NCBI RefSeq assembly: GCF_018524365.1
Contig: NZ_JAEKFT010000002.1
Coordinates: forward strand, 1 to 64,000
Direction of reading: 5' to 3'
Source of the DNA: Denitromonas iodatirespirans
Lineage (GTDB): Bacteria; Pseudomonadota; Gammaproteobacteria; Burkholderiales; Rhodocyclaceae
Length of the DNA: 64,000 nt
Shown: positions 55,537 to 64,000 of the stretch, one piece after another
Position numbering within the stretch: the first letter of the stretch is position 1
Layout of the letters: each line of letters opens with the position of its first letter
Notes under the pieces: model-generated
The model's database searches: none
The model's input: only the letters and a program-made list of their open reading frames with translations
What the model was told of the DNA's origin: nothing
Position numbers and translations under genes: made by a program

Positions 55537-58029
55537 ATGAGCAAACAACTGATCATCGCCGAGAAACCGTCCGTCGCGCAGGACATCGCCCGTTCGCTGG
55601 GCGGCTTCACCCGCCAGAAGGACTATTTCGAGTCGGACGACTACGTCCTGGCATCGGCGGTCGGCCACCTGCTCGAACTCACCGTGCCGCCCGACGAAGA
55701 GGTCAAGCGCGGCAAGTGGTCTTTCGCCAACCTGCCGGTGATCCCCTCCAGCTTCGCGCTGCAGCCGATCGCCAAGAGCGAGGACCGGCTCAAGCTGCTC
55801 ACCCGGCTGATCAAACGCAAGGATGTCGACGGCCTGATCAACGCCTGCGACGCCGGGCGTGAGGGCGAGTTGATCTTCAACTTCATCGCCGAACACGCCA
55901 AGACCAAGAAGCCGGTGCAGCGCCTGTGGCTGCAGTCGATGACGGCTGGCGCGATCCGCGACGGCTTTGCCCACCTGCGCTCGGCCGACGAGGTCGACGG
56001 CCTGCGCCAAGCCGCAGTCTGTCGCGCCGAGAGCGACTGGCTGATCGGCATCAACGGCACGCGGGCAATGACCGCCTTCAACTCCAAGACCGGCGGCTTC
56101 CACCTGACCACGGTCGGCCGGGTGCAGACTCCGACGCTCACCCTGGTGGTCGAGCGCGAACGGCGCATCCGCGAGTTCAAGGCGCGCGACTACTGGGAGC
56201 TGCATGCCCGCTTCGGCTGCGCCGAAGGCAGCTACGCCGGGCGCTGGTTCGACGAGGGCTTCAAGAAAAGCGACGACGAGCACGCTCGCGCCGAACGGCT
56301 GTGGGACAAGGCGCGTGCCGAGGCGATCCGCACCAAGTGCGCGGGCAAGCCGGGCTCGGTCGAGGAAGAATCCAAGCCGTCGACCCAGCAATCGCCGCTG
56401 CTCTTCGACCTCACCAGCCTGCAGCGCGAGGCCAACGGCCGCTTCGGTTTCTCGGCGCGCGCCACCTTGCAGGTCGCCCAGGCGCTGTACGAGCGCCACA
56501 AGGTGCTGACCTACCCGCGGACCGACGCCCGCGCCCTGCCCGAAGACTATGTCGACACGGTCAAGGAGGTGCTCGGCAACCTGCCGGCCGAATACGCCAA
56601 GTTCGCCAACGAGATCAAGCGCGAAGGCTGGGCCGGCCCCAACAAGCGCATCTACAACAACGCCAAGATCTCCGACCACTTCGCGATCATCCCCACCGGG
56701 ACCGCGCCCAAGTCGCTGTCGGAGCCGGAACAGAAGATCTACGACCTGGTCACCCGTCGTTTCTTGTCGGTGTTCTACCCGGCCGCCGAATTCCGTGTCA
56801 CCACCCGTATCACCCGTGTCGAGGGCGAAGCCTTCAAGACCGAGGGCAAGGTGCTGGTCAAGCCGGGCTGGCTGGTGGTGGTCGGCCGCGACAAGCCGAG
56901 CGACGACGCCGAAACCCTGGCGCTGGTCGCCAGCGGCGAAACCGTGAGCACTGACGAGATCGAGGTCAAGGCGCAGCAGACCCGCCCGCCGGCGCGCTTC
57001 AACGAAGCCACCCTGCTGTCGGCCATGGAAGGCGCCGGCAAGATGGTCGACGACGAAGAGCTGCGCGCCGCCATGGCCGGCCGCGGCCTCGGCACCCCGG
57101 CCACCCGCGCGCAGATCATCGAGAACCTGATCGGCGAGCAATACATGCATCGCGACGGCAAGGAGCTGATCCCCACCGCCAAGGCTTTCTCGCTGATCAC
57201 CCTGCTCAAGGGCCTGGGCGTATCGTCGCTGACCTCGCCCGAGCTGACCGGCGAATGGGAATACAAGCTGTCGCAGATGGAGCAGGGCGGGCTGACGCGC
57301 AATGCCTTCATGGACGAGATCGCCCAGATGGCGCGCGACATGGTCGAGCGCGCCAAGCAATACGAATCCGACACCGTGCCGGGCGATTTCACCACGCTCA
57401 AGACGCCGTGCCCGAAATGCGGCGGGGTGGTGAAGGAGAACTACAAGAAGTTCGCCTGTCAGGCCTGCGACTGGAGCACCTGGAAGATCGTCGCCGGCCG
57501 CCAGTTCGAGATCGACGAGATCGAAGCCCTGCTGCGCGACGGCAAGGTCGGCCCGCTGATGGGCTTCCGCAACAAGATGGGCCGGCTGTTCAACGCCGAC
57601 ATCAAGCTCAACGACGAACTGGTGCCGACCTTCGATTTCGGCCAGCCGCGCGAGGACGAAAACGCCGAACCGGTCGACTTCTCCGACCAGACACCGCTCG
57701 GCGCCTGCCCGAAGTGCCAGGCCAATGTCTACGAACACGGCATGGCCTATGTCTGCGAGAAATCGGTCGGGCCCGACAAGTCCTGCGACTTCCGCTCCGG
57801 CAAGATCATCCTGCAGCAGCCGATCGAGCGCGAGCAGATGAGCAAGCTGCTCACCGACGGCAAGACCGACCTGCTCAAGGCCTTCGTCTCCAACAAGACC
57901 AAGCGCAAGTTCTCGGCCTTCCTGGTGCGCAAGCCGGACGGCGGCGTGGGCTTCGAGTTCGAGCCGCGCGCACCGAAGAAACCGGCCGCCAAAAAACCGG
58001 CCAAGAAGGCCGCCAAGGGCGACGAATAG
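55537..58029 (+). CDS. topB: DNA topoisomerase III-like (type IA)
   Basis: The 830-residue type IA topoisomerase begins KQLIIAEKPSVAQDIARSLG (Toprim). The catalytic Tyr is in VLTYPRTDARALPEDY near residue 325. The gate domain follows, and then C-terminal zinc-finger-like CPKCGG...CQAC and CPKCQ...CEK repeats with a basic KKPAKKAAKGDE tail. ATG at 55537 fits the family start. An upstream in-frame ATG at 55516 is less likely. It is transcribed after smg with a 116-nt gap. Confidence 0.92.
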   Translation: MSKQLIIAEKPSVAQDIARSLGGFTRQKDYFESDDYVLASAVGHLLELTVPPDEEVKRGKWSFANLPVIPSSFALQPIAKSEDRLKLLTRLIKRKDVDGLINACDAGREGELIFNFIAEHAKTKKPVQRLWLQSMTAGAIRDGFAHLRSADEVDGLRQAAVCRAESDWLIGINGTRAMTAFNSKTGGFHLTTVGRVQTPTLTLVVERERRIREFKARDYWELHARFGCAEGSYAGRWFDEGFKKSDDEHARAERLWDKARAEAIRTKCAGKPGSVEEESKPSTQQSPLLFDLTSLQREANGRFGFSARATLQVAQALYERHKVLTYPRTDARALPEDYVDTVKEVLGNLPAEYAKFANEIKREGWAGPNKRIYNNAKISDHFAIIPTGTAPKSLSEPEQKIYDLVTRRFLSVFYPAAEFRVTTRITRVEGEAFKTEGKVLVKPGWLVVVGRDKPSDDAETLALVASGETVSTDEIEVKAQQTRPPARFNEATLLSAMEGAGKMVDDEELRAAMAGRGLGTPATRAQIIENLIGEQYMHRDGKELIPTAKAFSLITLLKGLGVSSLTSPELTGEWEYKLSQMEQGGLTRNAFMDEIAQMARDMVERAKQYESDTVPGDFTTLKTPCPKCGGVVKENYKKFACQACDWSTWKIVAGRQFEIDEIEALLRDGKVGPLMGFRNKMGRLFNADIKLNDELVPTFDFGQPREDENAEPVDFSDQTPLGACPKCQANVYEHGMAYVCEKSVGPDKSCDFRSGKIILQQPIEREQMSKLLTDGKTDLLKAFVSNKTKRKFSAFLVRKPDGGVGFEFEPRAPKKPAAKKPAKKAAKGDE

Positions 58030-58039
58030 GCCCCGGCCG

Positions 58040-58630
58040 ATGGCCCCCCTGCCCGACACCGCCCGCGAGATCCTCGACTTCTGGTTCGGCGCGCCCGGCA
58101 GCGCCGAGCATGGCCAGCAACGGGCGCTGTGGTTCGAGAAACGTGACAGCACCGATGCCGCCATCCGCAGCCGCTTCGCGGCAGTCGTCGAACAGGCGCT
58201 GGCCGGCGGCCTCGCCGACTGGGACGCCAGCGCGCACGGTGCCCTGGCCCGCATCCTGTTGCTCGACCAATTCACCCGCAACATCTTCCGCAACACGCCG
58301 CGCGCCTTCGCCGGCGATGCCTTGGCGCTGGCCGCGGCCGACGCTCTGATCGCCCGCGGCGGCGACAACACGCTCATGCCGGTCGAGCGCATCTTCGCCT
58401 ACCTGCCCTTCGAGCACGCCGAAGACATCGCCGCGCAGGATCGCGCCGTGGCGCTGTTCGACGCCCTCAAGGCCGCGCATCCCGGCTTCGAGACCACCTA
58501 CGACTACGCGCTGCGCCACCAGGCGGTGATCGCCCGCTTCGGCCGCTTTCCGCATCGCAACGCGATCCTCGGGCGGGCGGACACCGACGCCGAGCGCACC
58601 TTTCTCGCCACGCCCGGTTCCGGCTTTTAG
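58040..58630 (+). CDS. DUF924 family protein
   Basis: The 196-residue product begins AREILDFWFGAPGSAEHGQQ and has ARILLLDQFTRNIFRNTPRA and IFAYLPFEHAEDIAAQDRAV. This is the DUF924 alpha-helical family, whose activity is not established. It starts 10 nt after topB and ends at a bidirectional terminator. Confidence 0.92.
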   Translation: MAPLPDTAREILDFWFGAPGSAEHGQQRALWFEKRDSTDAAIRSRFAAVVEQALAGGLADWDASAHGALARILLLDQFTRNIFRNTPRAFAGDALALAAADALIARGGDNTLMPVERIFAYLPFEHAEDIAAQDRAVALFDALKAAHPGFETTYDYALRHQAVIARFGRFPHRNAILGRADTDAERTFLATPGSGF

Positions 58631-58639
58631 GGCAGACGT

Positions 58640-58669
58640 AAAAACGGCCGGGTCGCCCCGGCCGTTTTT
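58640..58669. terminator. Bidirectional intrinsic terminator
   Basis: The sequence aaaaacggccggg, loop tcgc, cccggccgttttt is a perfect stem with A-run and T-run, usable on both strands. It separates the plus-strand topB-DUF924 genes from the minus-strand dps gene. Confidence 0.92.
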
Positions 58670-58686
58670 CGTTGCGCCTCGCCCGA

Positions 58687-59157
58687 TCAGCTGGCGAGCA
58701 GGCTGCGCAGCATCCAGGCGGTCTTTTCATGCACCTGCATGCGCTGGGTCAGCAAGTCGCAGGTCGGCTCGTCGTCGGCCTCGTCGGCCAGCGGCATGAT
58801 CTCGCGCGCGGTGCGCACCACCGCTTCCTGCCCCTTCACCAGCTGGCGGATCATCTCCTCGGCGCCGGGCACGCCCTGAGGCTCCTCGAGGCGGGTCAGC
58901 TCGGCAAAGGCACGGTAGGTGCCCGGCGCCGGCTCGCCCAGTGCGCGGATCCGCTCGGCAATGGCGTCGACCGCCAGCGCCAGCTCGGTGTACTGCAGTT
59001 CGAACATCTGGTGCAGGGTGTTGAACATCGGCCCGGTGACGTTCCAGTGGAAGTTGTGCGTCGTCAGATACAGCGTGTAGCTGTCGGCGAGCAGGCGCGA
59101 CAAGCCCTGCGCGATCGCCGTGCGGTCTTTCTTGCTGATGCCGATATCGATATCCAT
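58687..59157 (-). CDS. dps: Dps ferritin-like DNA protection protein
   Basis: The 156-residue protein binds DNA and detoxifies iron and peroxide. It has [40 protein letters not shown] with ferroxidase-site residues, and a C-terminal [20 protein letters not shown] precedes ATG at 59157. It lies 121 nt downstream of oxyR on the same strand, and OxyR control is likely by analogy. Confidence 0.94.
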   Translation of the reverse strand: MDIDIGISKKDRTAIAQGLSRLLADSYTLYLTTHNFHWNVTGPMFNTLHQMFELQYTELALAVDAIAERIRALGEPAPGTYRAFAELTRLEEPQGVPGAEEMIRQLVKGQEAVVRTAREIMPLADEADDEPTCDLLTQRMQVHEKTAWMLRSLLAS

Positions 59158-59278
59158 GGTGACTCTCCTTCGTGCTTGAAAACGTCGCCGCGCCAGCCGG
59201 CCGGCATCTTGGTTGAAGGCTACAGCGGCGCCGGGGTGGAATCCAATCGATTGTCCGTATCCACCCCATTGGGCCCGT

Positions 59279-60217
59279 CTATGCCGTGACGTCCTGGCTG
59301 GCGGCCTCGAGCGGGAGTATCCCGGGCAGGGCACAGGCCAGGATCGCCTTGCGGATCACGTCGATGGCGCCGCTGCGCGGGTAGGTCACGCGCCAGGCCA
59401 GGGCCACGGTGCGCGAGGGCTCCGGCGCCTCGAAGGGCCGGGTGGCGAGCAGCGGATTACGTTCCGGCAGGGCGTCGGCCGCGGTGGCCGGCAGCACGGT
59501 GACGCCGATGCCGCTGGCCACCATCAGGCGGATGGTCTCCAGCGAACTGCCCTGCAAGGTGCGCTGCAGACCGCCGACGCCATTGCACTCGGGGCACACC
59601 TCGAGCACCTGGTCGCGGAAGCAGTTGCCGGCGCCGAGCAGCAGCAACTGGTCGTCGGCCAGCTGGCCGGCGCTGACGGTCTTCTGCCGGGCCCATGGAT
59701 GCGTGCTGGGCATGAGCACCCGGAAGGGCTCGCGGTAGATCGGCTGCACCACCAGGCCGGGCTGCTCGAAAGGCAGCGCCAATATGGCCACGTCGAGGTC
59801 GCCGCGCTTGAGCGACTCGGCCAGATGGGTGGTGAAATTCTCCTCGATGATCAGCGGCATGCGCGGCGCCAGCGCCTTGACCTGCGGGATCAGCCGCGGC
59901 AGCAGGTAGGGGCCGATGGTGTAGATCGCCCCGACCCGCAGCGGTCCGCCCAGCGGATCCTTGCCGGCCTGGGCGATCTCCTTGATCTGGCTGGCCTCGA
60001 CCAGCACGCGCTGCGCCTGGTCGACGATGCGCTGGCCGAGCTGGGTCACTTTGACGTCGCTGGTGCCGCGCTCGAAGAGCATCACGCCGAGCTGCTCCTC
60101 GACCTTCTTGATCGCCACCGACAGCGTCGGCTGGCTCACATGGCAGCGCTCCGCCGCCCGCCCGAAGTGGCATTCGCGCGCCAGCGCCACGATGTATTTC
60201 AGATCCGTCAGCGTCAT
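59279..60217 (-). CDS. oxyR: Peroxide-sensing LysR-type regulator OxyR
   Basis: The 312-residue regulator has an N-terminal HTH ([31 protein letters not shown]) and the OxyR redox loop [12 protein letters not shown]. Cysteines near 199 and 208 match the E. coli OxyR disulfide. Oxidation switches it to activate stress genes. It lies directly upstream of dps, and divergently from the Do-type protease gene (225-nt shared promoter region). Confidence 0.93.
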   Translation of the reverse strand: MTLTDLKYIVALARECHFGRAAERCHVSQPTLSVAIKKVEEQLGVMLFERGTSDVKVTQLGQRIVDQAQRVLVEASQIKEIAQAGKDPLGGPLRVGAIYTIGPYLLPRLIPQVKALAPRMPLIIEENFTTHLAESLKRGDLDVAILALPFEQPGLVVQPIYREPFRVLMPSTHPWARQKTVSAGQLADDQLLLLGAGNCFRDQVLEVCPECNGVGGLQRTLQGSSLETIRLMVASGIGVTVLPATAADALPERNPLLATRPFEAPEPSRTVALAWRVTYPRSGAIDVIRKAILACALPGILPLEAASQDVTA

Positions 60218-60442
60218 TGCCTCACCTCGTCAGGAACAGTCCGCCGTTTTCATGGTCAGCGTCAACATGATTATCACAGGCTATGACGCAAGCGCACAGC
60301 CCGGGTTCCGACAGGAGAGAAGATTCCGGCACCACCGTGCCCTTGAATCCCCCCGGCGGCAACCACACCTATGCCAAGATACCCCTTGCACGCGCGCGGC
60401 CGTCGCCCGGCCGGCGTGGAGACCGACGACTCAGGAGGACGC

Positions 60443-61915
60443 ATGAAACGCCCCATTCCCCGCCTCAAGACGCTGGCCGGCACCGCGCTGGCGCTGGCCC
60501 TGGCCGCCGGGCTGAACCTGTCCGCCGGCCTGGGCTCCGCCCATGCCGTGGCCGCCGCCCCGGTCGCCGCCCTGCCCGCCACCCGCCAGACCTTGCCGGA
60601 TTTCGCCGAACTGGTGACACGGGTCGGCCCGGCCGTGGTCAACATCAGCGTCGTACAGCAAGTCAGCGGCCCGATGGCCGGCGCCGACGATCCGTTCTAC
60701 GACTTCCTGCGCCGCTTCGGCGTCCCGATCCCGGGGATGCCGGGCAGCCCCGAGATGCCCGGCATGCCCGGCCATGGCGGTCGGCAGATCGCCCGCGGCG
60801 TGGGCTCGGGCTTCATCGTCAGCGCCGACGGCTATGTGCTGACCAACGCCCATGTGGTCGACGACGCCACCGAGGTCACCGTGCGCCTGACCGACAAGCG
60901 CGAATTCAAGGCCAAGGTCGAGGGCGTCGACAAGCGCACCGACGTGGCCCTGCTCAAGATCGACGCCAAAGGCCTGCCGACGGTGCGCATCGGCGATCCC
61001 GAAGCGACCCGGGTCGGCGAATGGGTGGTGGCCGTCGGCTCGCCCTTCGGCTTCGACAACACCGTCACCGCCGGCATCATCTCGGCCAAGGCGCGTCGCC
61101 TGCCCGACGAAACCTACGTGCCCTTCCTCCAGACCGACGTGGCCATCAACCCCGGCAACTCGGGCGGCCCGCTGTTCAACCTGGACGGCGAAGTGGTCGG
61201 CATCAACTCTCAGATCTACTCGCGCTCCGGCGGCTTCATGGGCATCTCCTTCGCCATCCCGATCGACGTGGCGATGAAGGTCAAGGAGCAGTTGCAGGCC
61301 TATGGCGTAGTGCAGCGCGGCCGGCTGGGAGTGGTCATCCAGGGGCTGGACAAGGAGCTGGCCGACTCCTTCGGCCTCGACACGCCCAAGGGCGCCCTGA
61401 TTTCCCGTGTCGAGCCGGACTCCGGCGCCGCCAAGGCCAAGCTGCAGGCCGGCGACGTGATCCTTGGGGTGAACGGCAACCCGGTCGAGGACTCGGCCGA
61501 TCTGCCACGCATCATCGGCGAGATGCGACCGGGCACCGAGATCACGCTCGAGATCTGGCGCGATCGCAAGCAGCGCATCATCAAGGCCACGCTCGGCGGG
61601 CAGGACAACGAACGTCTGCAGGCGCGCGGCGCCGGTCAGCAGAGCGCCGGCGGCAAGCTCGGCCTGTCGGCCCGGCCGCTGACCAGCGCCGAGACCGAAC
61701 GGCTCGGTGTGCCGGGCGGACTGGTGGTCGAGGATGTCGACGGGCCGGCGCAGCGGGCCGGCCTCCAGAAAGGCGACGTGATCCTCGCCCTCAACAACAC
61801 CCCGGTCACCGACGTGGCCGGCTTCCGCAAGCTGCTGGAGGCTGCCGGCAACCGCTTTGCACTGCTGGTCCAACGCGGTGAAGGGCGCATCTACCTGGCG
61901 GTGCGCCTCAAGTAG
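60443..61915 (+). CDS. Do-family periplasmic serine protease (DegP/DegQ-like)
   Basis: The 490-residue product has a signal peptide (about 1-34), a trypsin-like domain with His in TNAHVVDDA (about 136), Asp in RTDVALLKI (about 169) and Ser in NPGNSGGPLFN (about 237), plus two PDZ domains. It degrades or refolds envelope proteins. AGGAGG sits 5-10 nt before ATG at 60443. An upstream in-frame ATG has no good ribosome site. Confidence 0.95.
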   Translation: MKRPIPRLKTLAGTALALALAAGLNLSAGLGSAHAVAAAPVAALPATRQTLPDFAELVTRVGPAVVNISVVQQVSGPMAGADDPFYDFLRRFGVPIPGMPGSPEMPGMPGHGGRQIARGVGSGFIVSADGYVLTNAHVVDDATEVTVRLTDKREFKAKVEGVDKRTDVALLKIDAKGLPTVRIGDPEATRVGEWVVAVGSPFGFDNTVTAGIISAKARRLPDETYVPFLQTDVAINPGNSGGPLFNLDGEVVGINSQIYSRSGGFMGISFAIPIDVAMKVKEQLQAYGVVQRGRLGVVIQGLDKELADSFGLDTPKGALISRVEPDSGAAKAKLQAGDVILGVNGNPVEDSADLPRIIGEMRPGTEITLEIWRDRKQRIIKATLGGQDNERLQARGAGQQSAGGKLGLSARPLTSAETERLGVPGGLVVEDVDGPAQRAGLQKGDVILALNNTPVTDVAGFRKLLEAAGNRFALLVQRGEGRIYLAVRLK

Positions 61916-61987
61916 CGCCACGCGCCGACGCTGTGCGATCGCCTGGCGCCGGCGCGCTTTCTGCCCAGTCTCCGGGAATGCGCCGGC

Positions 61988-62015
61988 GGGTTGCCGCCAC
62001 GCCCGGCGGCAACCC
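61988..62015 (+). terminator. GC-rich hairpin after the Do-type protease gene
   Basis: An 11-bp perfect stem GGGTTGCCGCC / GGCGGCAACCC with a 6-nt loop lies about 70 nt past the protease stop. It lacks a T-run, so it is at best a weak terminator. It may separate the protease from the TonB-dependent receptor. Confidence 0.35.
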
Positions 62016-62124
62016 TCCGCTGGTCCGAAAATGGCGCCCACTGGCCGTTTCCGCCCAACGGCGAAACGTGTTTTCAGCGCCCGTACGGTATAGTCTCGGG
62101 GTTTGTCCGTTCCCTGCGCTTACT

Positions 62125-64000
62125 ATGGGTCTTGCGACGTCTCTCCGCTCTGGAGCACGTATCCGGCAACGCCTTGCCGGCACCGCGGTGCTGTGCCTGG
62201 GCCTGCCCGCGCTCGCTCACGCGGAGCCGCCGACCGACGACATCGAGAGCGCCTATTTCGAACAACTGCCGATCGTGCTCACCGCCGCGCGGCTGCCACA
62301 GTCCCTGCAGGACGCCCCGGGCGCGATCACCGTCATCGACCGCAAGCTGATCGAACGCAGCGGCTACCGCGATCTGGCGCGGCTGCTGCGGCTGGTGCCG
62401 GGCATGCAGGTCGGCCAGGAGCGCGGCAACGCCAGCTGGGTGAGCTACCACGGCCTGGGGCAGTCCTTCCCGGGCGAGTTGCAGGTGCTGATCGATGGCG
62501 CCGCGGCCTACGTGCCGGTCAGCTTCGGCACCGCCGCGTGGACCGGCCTGCCGGTCTTCCTGAGCGAGATCGAACGCATCGAAGTGGTGCGCGGCGCCAG
62601 CGGCAACAGCTACGGCGCCAGCGCGCTGCTCGGCGCAGTCAACCTGATCACCCGTCCCGCCGCCGAAGACCCCGGCACGCATGCCCGCCTGGTGCTGGGC
62701 GACCCATCGGTACGCGATGTCGAAGTCGGCTGGTCCGGTGCGTCGGCACCGCTGGCGCTGCGCCTGACCGCCGGCGAACAGTCCGACGATGGCTTTCGCG
62801 GCCTGCACGACCACCGCATGACGCAGCGCTTCAGCCTGCGCGGCGACACCCAGTGGAGTGCGCAAGACACCCTCAGCTTCCGCCTTGGCAGCAGCCGCGA
62901 GGTGACCGGCCGCGGTTACCCGGATTCGCCCTTCGGCAACAACGCCCTGCGCGACGGCACCGACACCGCCCACCTGTTCCATGTGCGCTGGCAGCATATC
63001 GACGACATCGACCGCGAGTGGTCGCTCAGCGCCTACCATCACCAGCTGGACTACCAGGATGCCTGGCTGGGCGGCGCCCCTCCCACCTTCCCCGACATCC
63101 CGCTGTCGCGCGACCGGCGCGACCTGCGCACCAGCATCGAGTTCCAGAAGAACGATCGCTGGGCCGAGCGGGTGCGCGGCATCTGGGGCGTCGAGGCCAC
63201 GCTGACCCAGACCCGTTCGCCCTTCAGCTTCCACAGCTCGGAGGCACTGCGCGAAGAGACCTATCGCCTGTTCAGCAACGCCGAATGGCAACCGACCGAG
63301 AAGACCAAGGTGAACCTCGGCCTGGCCGCCGAGCGCTCGGGCCATGACGGCTGGCGCATCAGCCCACGCCTGTTCGCCAACCATCGCCTGAGCCCGGCCG
63401 ACACCGTGCGTGTCGGCGTCGCCCGCGCCTGGCGCAGCACCAGCCCCTTCGAGTTGCATGGCGACACCCGCGTTTTCGATCCGACCACCGGCCTGCTGCT
63501 GGCCCGGCCTTTCGTCCCCAACCCCGACCTGCGCCAGACCCGCGCCGACACCGTCGAGCTGGGCTATATCCGCCAGATGCACTGGGCGCGCAGCACCGCC
63601 GAGGTCCGCCTGTTCCAGGAACGCCTGCGCGATCTGGTGGTGCGCGAGCGCGTCACCTCGCCCCCGCCGGTGCCGCTGCTGGCGGCGCAGATCCCCACCA
63701 CCCGCGCCGCCAACTATGACGGCGAACTGACGGTACGCGGCATCGAACTGCAGCTGGAGTCGCATCCCTGGCAGGGCGGCGAGCTGCGTCTGGCCTGGAG
63801 CCTGATCGACCGCCGGGCGGCGGATTCGCAGATCGAGGCAGCCATTGCGCCCTACACCGCCAGCCTGCTGTGGATGCAGCAGTGGCCGCAGCAATGGAGC
63901 AGCCTGGTGCACCTCACACGCATCGGGCCGGTGGCCAGCGGCGACAGCTACCTGGCCGGCGACCCCTACGTGGTGCGCGCCTACACCTCGCTCGACCTGG
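62125..64000 (+). CDS. TonB-dependent outer membrane receptor (partial, runs off window)
   Basis: The frame is open from ATG at 62125 to the window end (625 codons seen). A signal peptide (LAGTAVLCLGLPALAHAEPP) precedes a plug domain with TonB-box-like LPIVLTAARLPQSLQDAPGA, ITVIDRKLIERSGYRDLARL and IEVVRGASGNSYGASALLGA, then long beta-barrel repeats. It imports a siderophore, cobalamin or similar ligand. The ligand is unknown. The true 3' end lies beyond base 64000. Confidence 0.92.
   Translation, partial: MGLATSLRSGARIRQRLAGTAVLCLGLPALAHAEPPTDDIESAYFEQLPIVLTAARLPQSLQDAPGAITVIDRKLIERSGYRDLARLLRLVPGMQVGQERGNASWVSYHGLGQSFPGELQVLIDGAAAYVPVSFGTAAWTGLPVFLSEIERIEVVRGASGNSYGASALLGAVNLITRPAAEDPGTHARLVLGDPSVRDVEVGWSGASAPLALRLTAGEQSDDGFRGLHDHRMTQRFSLRGDTQWSAQDTLSFRLGSSREVTGRGYPDSPFGNNALRDGTDTAHLFHVRWQHIDDIDREWSLSAYHHQLDYQDAWLGGAPPTFPDIPLSRDRRDLRTSIEFQKNDRWAERVRGIWGVEATLTQTRSPFSFHSSEALREETYRLFSNAEWQPTEKTKVNLGLAAERSGHDGWRISPRLFANHRLSPADTVRVGVARAWRSTSPFELHGDTRVFDPTTGLLLARPFVPNPDLRQTRADTVELGYIRQMHWARSTAEVRLFQERLRDLVVRERVTSPPPVPLLAAQIPTTRAANYDGELTVRGIELQLESHPWQGGELRLAWSLIDRRAADSQIEAAIAPYTASLLWMQQWPQQWSSLVHLTRIGPVASGDSYLAGDPYVVRAYTSLDL

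Noticed and set aside
55480-58392. 970-codon minus-strand frame opposite the topoisomerase
   Set aside because: Shadow of topB; the plus strand has the catalytic Tyr motif and zinc fingers.
62066-62094. Sigma70 promoter ahead of the TonB-dependent receptor
   Set aside because: A TATAGT at 62089-62094 is -10-like, but no acceptable -35 hexamer lies 16-18 nt upstream.
62074-63912. 612-codon minus-strand frame at the right end
   Set aside because: It is the antisense of a TonB-dependent receptor whose plug motifs are unmistakable on the plus strand.

Overview
The window is about 64 kb of very GC-rich DNA with high coding density. The gene set points to a betaproteobacterium of the Rhodocyclales type (Thauera/Azoarcus/Zoogloea-like): a membrane-bound molybdenum formate dehydrogenase cluster with DUF3305/DUF3306 partners, a PEP-CTERM protein, a def-fmt / lysM-dprA-smg-topB housekeeping block, and an oxyR-dps pair. 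This placement is inferred from gene content, not from an alignment.

Layout. (1) 1-3148: the 3' end of an IS256-family transposase with its terminal repeat, a perfect 23-bp inverted repeat, an SLC13-type permease with RCK domains, and a tandemly duplicated 140-bp repeat. (2) 3149-33667, all on the minus strand: a phage-tail-like extracellular contractile injection system (eCIS). Read in transcription order it runs: sheath, tube, gp28-like protein, proline-rich protein, Pvc16-type cap, AAA+ ATPase, a small 84-aa protein, three tandem eCIS-core (DUF4157) proteins, a subtilase, CIS-tube/Afp7-like protein, LysM protein, gp27-like hub, gp5-like spike, PAAR-like tip, gp25, two large baseplate wedge proteins, two beta-helix proteins, and a LysM-like helical protein. 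Many neighbours overlap by 4 nt (ATGA/GTGA), while other joints are filled by GC-rich palindromic repeats. (3) 34184-35823: a PEP-CTERM metalloprotease and a translationally coupled secreted protein. (4) 36093-50159: a formate dehydrogenase region (DUF3306, DUF3305, divergent fdhD-mobA, then cytochrome b, lipoprotein, beta, alpha, Tat peptide, TorD chaperone and a poly-ferredoxin). Upstream of it lie a histidine kinase and a sigma54-dependent response regulator. A sigma54-type promoter and two matched upstream palindromes lie between the regulator genes and the poly-ferredoxin gene. (5) 50210-58669: htpX, fmt, def, divergent lysM-dprA-smg, topB, and a DUF924 protein. (6) 58687-64000: dps and oxyR, a Do-type periplasmic protease, and a TonB-dependent receptor cut by the window edge.

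The most interesting part is the eCIS. It appears complete in sheath, tube, cap, baseplate, spike and ATPase. Both Afp7 and Afp8 equivalents are divided into separate genes, and I see no obvious tape-measure gene. Its putative cargo block holds three DUF4157 proteins with different C-termini, two of them with a second zincin motif. Next to them is a leaderless subtilase with two P-domains and a histone-like basic tail. The locus therefore looks like a protease-rich delivery machine, although its target and function cannot be read from the sequence.
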